Shown here piece by piece: positions 56,115-64,000 of a stretch of DNA of 64,000 nucleotides; position 1 is the first letter of the stretch; each line of letters starts with the position of its first letter. The DNA is taken from the NCBI GenBank assembly GCA_036362985.1, contig JAYGXS010000001.1, positions 76,936,599-77,000,598 on the forward strand, in the 5' to 3' direction. Made by a program: the position numbers and the translations under genes. The notes under the pieces were generated by a model. The model saw only the letters and a list, made by a program, of their open reading frames with translations. It searched no databases and was not told where the DNA came from. The DNA is from Ligula intestinalis. Its lineage: Eukaryota; Platyhelminthes; Cestoda; Diphyllobothriidea; Diphyllobothriidae.

Positions 56115-58240
56115 TGGTTTAAAATACGCAGCCTGGTTTGGTTTGGTTTATTGCTTCATAGCTATTGGAAGTAACCTCCTGTGTGTTAACTACTACATTT
56201 ATATAACGGTATGCACCAATCTGTTTTATTATGGTTTTTATTACTAATGATCATTTTATTTATTGAGTTTATTATTAATTTCATAATACTACTCGATGTT
56301 GTTGCTGCATATAGGCCTAGAAGAATACTTGTCTGCAATGAGAGCGCCACCTTCACAACCTCCCATTACCGCCATTCCCGTTTTACGCGATCCTGGGGTT
56401 AGTGGTGACTAAAGGGGCTTACGTAATCTACCGTTGCTAAATATAATATTCTGGCTTAACCAAATTGTCGCTTAAGCCTCCGAAATTTTTTGTCTTTGTC
56501 CGTGTTTACCGACCAAAATAGTATAGTCGCTGTTAGATAGAAAGCCCCATGACCGTGCGCGGCACTTCACAAATGTACGCTGAGGTCATTTTCGAGGTAG
56601 CATTGCTCGCATTAAGTTTAGATTAAGTTTCAGCAAAATTTAGAAAAAGAAATACTAGTTGCCGTCCAAAAGCTAGTGTAGGCATTAATGAAGACAACAA
56701 GCTTCCACTAAAGTGACATTAGCCTTTTGCACAGACGCCTGACATCGCAAGAATTCTAACTTGTTTATCTCTTACCTCCCACCGCCCACACCTTCGGACC
56801 TACAGGGTTGTCGCGACCGTCTCTTAAAGCTAGTTGCTCACGTGCAAAATGCTTGGCCGGGCAACGAAGTGGCCCTTCGAGTGACACGTTCCTGGCAAAA
56901 GCCTCCGGCCGCATACCAGACACAACGTCCTACGACCAAGACGATCAGCAATCGCCCCCACCCCGGCCTCAGACATAAACAGTCCCCTGCAGCACCTCCC
57001 CCCGCGGTAAGTCGATTTGCCTAAATATGTTACAAACTGTTCTGACTCCAAACTCCAAGGGCTGCACAAAGTTGACAGAGGGGGCGGGGGGGGGAGGGTG
57101 GCGGACAGACGGCACCAGTGGCTGTTACGCGTCTGGTGCCACAGGTGGCTGAGTTGGTACAGTATCAGCAACTATCAGGTTCCATCTTCCCATCACCTTT
57201 CACTCTCACTTTGCTAAGCCCATCAGTGTCCCAAAAGGTTGGCCTAATTTTTGGCGCTGTCAAATTGCCTCGAGGGGACTTCGTGCGACCCTTGGAACAC
57301 GCCAGACTGACTGCTGAGATTGCCGCCAGTCCGGGCAGGAAACTGGAGATGGGCATTCTGTGCGGTTTGTTTGTGTTACCGGCTGGTAACTAAAGGCCAG
57401 AGACCCCATTTTCATCCACACTATAACAAGAAACTCCTTTGAGAGCGGATGTTAAATAGGAACAGTTAACTCGAACCCTCTAAAGTTTCCATTCTCCATG
57501 CATCAGGTACCATACGATTAGATGAATTACAAATTAATCACTGACTGATCTATGGATCTGACTTCCGGTGATTTTCTGGCGAACCATCGAAAGATGACCT
57601 GCTTTAGCCAAATGTCTCACAAACTTTTGCAGTTCATATTAAACTAAAAAGGCTGACGTTCACCACAGCATATAACTTGCAAGTTCAAAGCCAGCAAGCG
57701 CACTGGTTAACGTCAGTCATCCATGAAATAGTCTAGTGGCCAACACCAGGACCCACGGTCTGTCTTCATAGATATACTTTAGACAAATTAGCGAAACTGA
57801 GGTTGTTCAATGATCAATTAGTCCGTAGTTGCATATTTTTGTCACATACTGCGTTAATAATACTGAGTCTCCATTCAAAAAATGTTTTCTTATTATATTA
57901 GACCGTCTGAGTACCTGTAGCCATGTTTTTTCATGAGAGTTGACAGAAGGAATATAAATTAATGCAACGATTACAAAGAGCGGTCAACCGCCTACGGGGT
58001 TGTCCGGCTTCACCTGTCGCATGATTATTTTTAGCTATCTTGAGATTTTTGCATCTCCTGCCTCGTGATGAATAAAAGTCTCTGGTTGACTCATAAATGG
58101 GATATGAAGATGACAAAGCTCTTCGGCTTAATAGGGTCCTTGTCGTGGATTTTCCAACTGGATGTATTAGCTCGAAGAGACTTCTCTTTTTATTAGTTCG
58201 AGTTAGAATGCACAGTAACGCAGCTAAATTTATATAGATA
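56115..58240. other. Unassigned region with a GC-richer part
   Basis: About 56770-57400 is GC-richer and open on several frames (up to 113 codons) around a G-rich run at 57079-57099; no domain is seen. At 57145-57165, TGGCTGAGTTGGTA matches a pol III A box, but no B box is convincing. Confidence 0.35.
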
Positions 58241-58242
58241 GG

Positions 58243-58400
58243 TAGAATAGCATAACCGCCAAAGAAAAGGGAGACTCGAAGTGCCATTTCTGAATTATTA
58301 GCCAGCCATGCCTAGCCCTATTTGTGGCAACCTTTAACTTTAGAACCCACGACCTGTTAGCAGTACAATGTTCTAATCATTGCACCACAGATTCTTGTCC
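58243..58400 (-). mobile_element. tRNA-derived SINE
   Basis: Minus strand: TGTGGTGCAATGATTAGAAC (A-box region, about 58367-58386) and GTCGTGGGTTCTAAAG (B-box region), then GGCATGGCTGGCTAATAATT, CAGAAATGGC and GAGTCTCCCTTTTCTTTGGC. The tRNA-like part is the best preserved in the window. The hairpin segment is partly deleted. Confidence 0.75.
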
Positions 58401-58604
58401 TGTTAATTGTGATCGGGTATATTACTAGTAGTGATGATCATTCACTGATCGCGTTACATGAGACACTCGAAGCGTTGTGCTAATACTTTCAGAAATTATT
58501 AAGTGCAGGGCTTGGATTTTAGTACCAGAGGCATTGCTTTTTGGGGTCAGTCCCGAAATTTAAATGAACCCTTCGCTGGAGACAATCAATTTCTGCATAA
58601 GAAT

Positions 58605-58755
58605 TGTGTGAGTATAGTAGAGGACCGAATGCCAATTGCTGTGGGTTCAAGCCTTGGGAGTTGTAGGAGTAGGAGTTGGGTATGCTTGGCCGCTGACGGC
58701 TAATAAACCAAAAGTGGCCATTATAGTCTCCCTTGTATTTGTCGTTAAGATCAGT
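58605..58755 (+). mobile_element. tRNA-derived SINE, inverted partner
   Basis: B-box-like GTGGGTTCAAGCC (58640-58652), GGGTATGCTTGGCCGCTGAC, GGCTAATAAACCAAAAGTGG and AGTCTCCCTTGTATTTGTCG. The A box is degraded. It faces away from the minus-strand copy at 58243-58400. Confidence 0.65.
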
Positions 58756-58759
58756 CACG

Positions 58760-61700
58760 TAATGCTTATTCTGCTGGAGGTTTTATACACCAGAAACTAA
58801 CCTAGAGAACGCTGGGGGAGCCCGCTGATAAGCGGAACCCCTTGTTGTTGCATCCTACGACATCAGAGACATCAGCAAAACACGAGTCTGGGGTTTTATT
58901 AAGTACTGATGTTGGGCAGTATGGCATAGACCAGTACTTTATATGTTAATCAGATGTGAAAGATGACGTTGATTAGCTTAACCAGTCCTCCTAATTTGGG
59001 CTAGTGAATTCCGTGGGTCAGAAGTCAGAGAAACACATATGGAGAATTCCTTTATTTAGTCAATTCGTCCGTCTGGGTTTATAGCCTTCGTGGCATCGTG
59101 TGAGGTCAAGCGAGTACGCCTGCGGCATCCCGATGGTAGCTTCTTCGAAGCCCGTCGATAATGTAATGCTCGTCGACTGGCTCAAGTTAACCTCGGTCGC
59201 TCATCTCATTGGCTAACAAGCAACTAAGGTGTCGCGGAAGGCCGTAGTACTAACTAGCAGAATTCTTCTACTGGAACGACGAAGGAAAAACTAAGTCGAC
59301 ACTTTCCAAGGCCAGCCCTTGGAGAATACAAGCTTTTCAAAGTCTAAAATCACACGTATGATACGACAAAGAGACGGTCTGTAAGAAATGTAGGTGGTGC
59401 TTTTCGGATGCCAGCTAGCACGTGAAAAGCGAAGAGTGCTAGGGAAGGATCCGGATAATGCACGAGACCCAGTCAGTTGTTCTGCTTTGCAATTCCTGAT
59501 AGAAAGGTCAACTATTTAATCGGTCTAAAACAATTTGTCCCAGTCTGATTTAAGAAACACATATCTACACTTTTCTGACTACAAGTCCAGCTCTGTTGCA
59601 AGGCGGATTTCATGGTGTGTTGTGATTTTAGAAACCATGCAAATTGGTAGTAAAGTACAACTTTCTGATAGCCGGTTAACTAGAGGCAGAAAATAGCCTG
59701 CCTGAAGTCGACAGGTCAGTTATTGCACCGTAAACCTTTTCAGAATCCAGGCCAAAATTTTCTTCTGCATGCTAAAATCAATACTTCATCCATCTCACAA
59801 AAAGTTTGGTCCACCACTCTAACCAGTGGTCGCATAGATTCAGAATACACTACGTAGCCGTCAGAAAGGATAGTTAAAGCGAACTCAAGCGCAGTCATAG
59901 CCTTACGATCGAAGCATGTGCACCAGATAAGGCACATAATTGCTAGTTGGTCGGTTGGAAACTAAATGCTATTCCCTCGCCTTAGTCAGAAACAGAAAAA
60001 TCATCTTCTTAAATTGCTCATTTGAGGCTGATAGCCTTATAGTCTCATACTGAACCTTGTGCCCATTTTATTTCAAAGAAATGGACTTTACGGACTTATC
60101 AGAAGTAAACCTTATTAATTAACCAATATGGTATATTATGTTGAACAATCTACGATTACTTCCAGACACTTTTAATCTTACTGTTCCGAGAGTCTTCTTA
60201 TCTAATACGGGCAGCTAAATATAGTCCCTTGGCAGTATAAAGCAGTAAATCGCTACTGGCTGCATAGAGGTGACAGGTCACAGAAATTAAGACCCGCCGT
60301 TCGTGTGGATTATAAGTGCGTGGAGCAACTGAGCTGGTCAGCCCCATTTAGACAATAAAAACAGACTTTAAGGAATAAATTCTTTAATGACCCCTAGTTT
60401 AAGTGATGTAGTTGTGAACAACTGAACACCTAACCGCACCCAGCAACGAAAAGGCAAGATTTTAGTACAACCAGATCTCCAAACAACTGACCTACAGGAC
60501 CCTGACCAACAGTGTTGGATTTTCAGCCTTGAGCTAATTTACCCTCCTCTCCAATCTGCTGTAACGTGTGGGAGCCACCAATTGCAGTAAGGTAGGCTGA
60601 CAATCACAGCACAATTCCCCAGACAGTTAATGCAAACTACCAAGTTCAATTTCTACCCGGTTTTGCAGGAAGACTTGAATAATTTAAGTCAGATTTGTAG
60701 GCACTTTCCTTGGGAGTTTAGTTCATGCATTTACATTATGCTGCACATAGATGCAAAGGTCAGTTACACTCGTGTCAAGACAAGACCACTAGGTAAATGT
60801 TTCTCACGCCTTACGAAACATACCTTGACATACCTGATTCATGAGACCTTAGAAGATTTGACCTTTTGCATTTAGAGTCTCAAAAGGTACGCTTTTAGTC
60901 TACCGCCAATATTTTGCTTGCAACTGCTACCCATGCACTTAATACTGACACAATAGTACTTTACCATGGCGATGGCTTCACACCGTGGCAAACGAGTGAG
61001 AATATTACGAAGGAAAAATAAACCCCATGAGCCAAATAAAACGGTAGCCAATGATCTTATTCGTAGGCAAAGATTGACTAACAAACATGATGTAAGCCAG
61101 CTTCAACCAGCTAAATCCCGGATCAATATACACAACAGTTAGTTGCCTGGCTACTTGGCAAGCTTATGGATGGTTACCTGACTGCTACCGATTCGGAGCT
61201 TGTTTTCTCTAAAAGTCTGACAGATTCTTATGCTCACATCATCCAAGCCTTATATTTTTCGTGATTATCAAATAATGCGACATTGTACTTAAGGCCATTG
61301 CAAAGCAAAATGCACTTCACAACACAGAAATAGTAGAAGCATTGTTTGACGTGGCCGTCCTGTCATTCGTCGGATCAATTTTAAGTAATGGCGTGTGCAT
61401 GTTACTCAATCGATGGTGATGGATAACGGCGGCTACACAACCATTAATCCAATAGGCTGTCCGGAAGCCAGATATTATTAGTCCTGCACACCTACTTTAT
61501 TTTGTTTCATCTACCCCTACAGGCCTGGCACAATCCCTTGCAGTTAATATCACAGTTTTAAAATCTTGATATAATTACTGGTATTTAAGTAAATAGGGAG
61601 TTCAGAGGTGCATACTTGCATTTCTCTCAAATAAACGGAACGGAACTGCATACTTTAAGGTAATACAAAAAATGTCTGCCCAAAAGGAGCTCCTTCGCTT

Positions 61701-64000
61701 GCCCTTATTAATCAGTCCAGTCTGTCAAGGTAATTGTGAGCCCTCGATTTTAAATAAAACTCTCATTCGAGTAGGCTTTTCGATATTTGCATAAAGGTGT
61801 TTAAAACATACTGAGGTGCCCCGGCGTGGATACATTTAGAATTCAAAGTCCTCTTGCGGAAAAATGTTTCTGGAGTAATATGAAATAATATTAGATTGGC
61901 ACGTGCTTGAACGGCAGCAAATGCTGGCTAGTGAACATGTCCTCATTGAACTTGGAAGTTGTCTCGAATTTGTGCACTTCCCCTAACCAAAAAAGACAAA
62001 TAAACAGAAATACGGGGGAGGCGTCTTTAGAGGTGGGACGCGCTCACCAACCTTGAGGCTAAGGTAGTTTATTGGAATGTCAGTAATCCAAAGCGAAACT
62101 CGGTGTCAGAAAACTAATAAAGGACGACGACAAGCACAATTACAGTGTTACGAGGAAAAGAAATCAGGCTACAAGTAGAACAGCGAGCCTTCGAAGAGGA
62201 ACCAAAAAACTCGAAGAAACTGTGGCGGAAGATTGACACAAAGCAGTGGGTACTGACACTTCATGTTCAGACATGCATAAATGAAAACTCACGACCTGTG
62301 TCTCTCCAAATAAACATATAATTTCTGTGTCCTAACTATGAACAACCTTCAGAGGGCTGTCAGAAAAGATGCAGGGATGTGAGAGAAATTTCTGGGTGAA
62401 ATCTACGGAGACCAAAAAAATAGCAGTAGGAACTGCTTATCTCCGTATGTCTCTGAAAGTGACAGAAGGATGGGACGAAAGTCAGTCAAGACAGATATCC
62501 AAGTATTGTTCCGTAGGATGTGTTCAGACACAACCACCCCATCTTTAAAGTACTAACTATAGGAATGGATTGAAGAATGCCGAATTCGAACCGTGCAGAG
62601 TAAAATGCAATAGCATCTTATGCCAGGACAAATCTTTACCACCTTTGCCTTATGCAGTAAACCTATTGTGGATTTTCTGTGGTTCAAGGCATTTTTTCTC
62701 TTTGCTACTTTTGTTTGGCGCAACTGCAGGTTAAAATTTCGACGGAAGAATTTTTCAAAACTTTTTACGTAGGGTAGATGGGTGCTCACCGATCAGGTTA
62801 CGGAACGTGCTGGTCCTATTGTGCATCAAGGTACATACGGGCAGTCCTATAATAAACTACGTAATCATTTACCATACTGACAACCCAGGTACTCTTTAAA
62901 AGCCCAGAAACGCTTTTTTCGCAGCTCATGCGCAACTGCGATGGATTCGGTTCATCAGTAGTTCCCCAGCGTTTGGCATGTAAACCCCAGTTTCATTCTG
63001 CTTTGCTTAATTTTGGAGGAAATTAATGAGCGAACTTGGAATAAATCCTCTGTCCGAAAGTGTGTCTTTACCAGCTCGTCTAATTTTACATACTACGCAT
63101 TTACTTCGAGAAAAAAAGTAAAGTAAAGATGACTGATTATTCAATTGTCATGGGCTCGGCGGCCTTGGCAGAATTCCAACCTATGGCGGAAAGATAAACC
63201 AGTCCGCCTGTGAACAACCCAACGCCTCTCTCTGGGACATCGGAGGTCTGGTGGCCAGAGCGCTGGCGGTACTCAAAGGCTGTTCTTTCTATAGCGGATT
63301 TGAATTCAGCATAATCCAATGAGTTTTTTGACGAATGGATAGTCATTTTAAATGGTCAAATCCGTTAAAATATCTGTCCAACTAAGATCGAACCTATGAT
63401 TCGTGTGCCTTGCTGTCTTGCTTCTTCAGGTTTAACGAAATCGTTTTCTCTGTCAATGCAGATATTTTACCCTAAACACTTTTTTCAATAATGGTTACGT
63501 ATGCAGACGACAGTCTTCCCTAGATGGAGATATGGCTTCCACCAAATCAATCGTTAGCGCAAAATAACTTTCAACGGAACTGGGTAGATTTCGATTAACT
63601 TCGCTCGTCGGGATACTGCCTCTGATTTTGGATAACGGGGACTGTGAATGCTTTATAGGGAGCGACCACTAAGGAAGTAAAGCGAGTTTTCAGTATCCAG
63701 GCCACCAAAGATGTCAATGGACTGTTGAAAGCTTTGTGATTCGCGATGGGTGGCATGTTTCTGATGGGAGGGCACATATGATTATCAAGAATAGGTAATG
63801 TGTCCCAAGTAAATGCTCGCGTTTGTCTTCTTTTGGACAAATGAATTTGGAAGGTACCGCCGACAAAAACAAGGTAGCCCATATGGTCAGTTTAGCCTGA
63901 ACCCTTATTTTGGAATGTTCGAGTCTTTACAAAGGCTCCTTTGCGCACAGAGTCAGACATTTCATTATTTCAGTCGTGGGCTCCTATCCCACCAACTGCG
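58760..64000. other. Unassigned region to window end
   Basis: Over 5 kb with only short ORFs (95 codons at most) and no recognised domain, RNA gene or repeat family. Could be intergenic or intronic. Confidence 0.5.

Noticed and set aside
57145..57190. Possible tRNA or SINE start: TGGCTGAGTTGGTA fits an A box.
   Set aside because: No acceptable B box or cloverleaf follows, and the SINE 3' domain is absent.
1..64000. CRISPR arrays, bacterial operons, rRNA or complete tRNA genes.
   Set aside because: No regularly spaced identical repeats, no tandem long ORFs and no conserved rRNA or cloverleaf sequences were seen; tRNA-like parts all belong to SINEs.

Overview
The window looks like animal nuclear DNA. 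It is gene-poor and moderately AT-rich, has no operons or ribosome-binding sites, and is filled with decayed retroelements, short elements with terminal inverted repeats (MITE-like) and simple repeats. A Penelope-like retroelement with a GIY-YIG endonuclease, tRNA-derived SINEs, apparent hammerhead ribozymes in dispersed repeats and vertebrate-type TTAGGG-like motifs together suggest an invertebrate. A flatworm, perhaps a tapeworm, fits best, but that is inference and no marker gene here proves it.

Layout. 2.4-3.4 kb: a decayed non-LTR retrotransposon (endonuclease and linker). 4.64-6.23 kb: the clearest element, a 5'-truncated Penelope-like element whose 388-codon ORF starts at the RT YVDD motif and ends after a GIY-YIG domain; a ~154-bp inverted repeat flanks it and a 12-bp target duplication surrounds it. 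8.2-8.5, 13.6-13.9 and 18.6-18.8 kb: small units with a hammerhead-like hairpin at each end, head to head. 11.1-11.4 kb: an RTE-like fragment. 16.1-16.5 kb: a MITE with ~68-bp inverted ends. 17.1-17.6 kb: another inverted-repeat element, with a single arm near 56 kb. 19.3-19.5 kb: two small ribozyme-bearing repeats. 20.2-20.45, 52.5-52.9 and 58.2-58.75 kb: tRNA-derived SINEs in head-to-head pairs, with single copies elsewhere. 31.8-32.2, 34.3-34.7, 43.5-43.8, 47.2-47.5 and 49.2-49.3 kb: a MITE family, most copies carrying a degenerate telomere-like (TTAGGG) core.

The only host-gene candidate I can support is at 30.48-30.77 kb: a signal-peptide-bearing first coding exon ending at a consensus splice donor, preceded by a CpG-rich, CCAAT-containing stretch (29.9-30.3 kb). 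A decayed RT fragment lies just upstream on the minus strand. Most other ORFs are short and show no family resemblance.

The most interesting pattern is that several unrelated-looking repeats share a CTGANGA / stem-loop / GAAA / NN / TC / AGRN arrangement. This fits a minimal type-I hammerhead ribozyme with a loopless helix III, and between copies there are compensatory changes in helix I and helix III. Several of these repeats occur as inverted, head-to-head pairs, echoing the inverted terminal repeats of the Penelope-like element.
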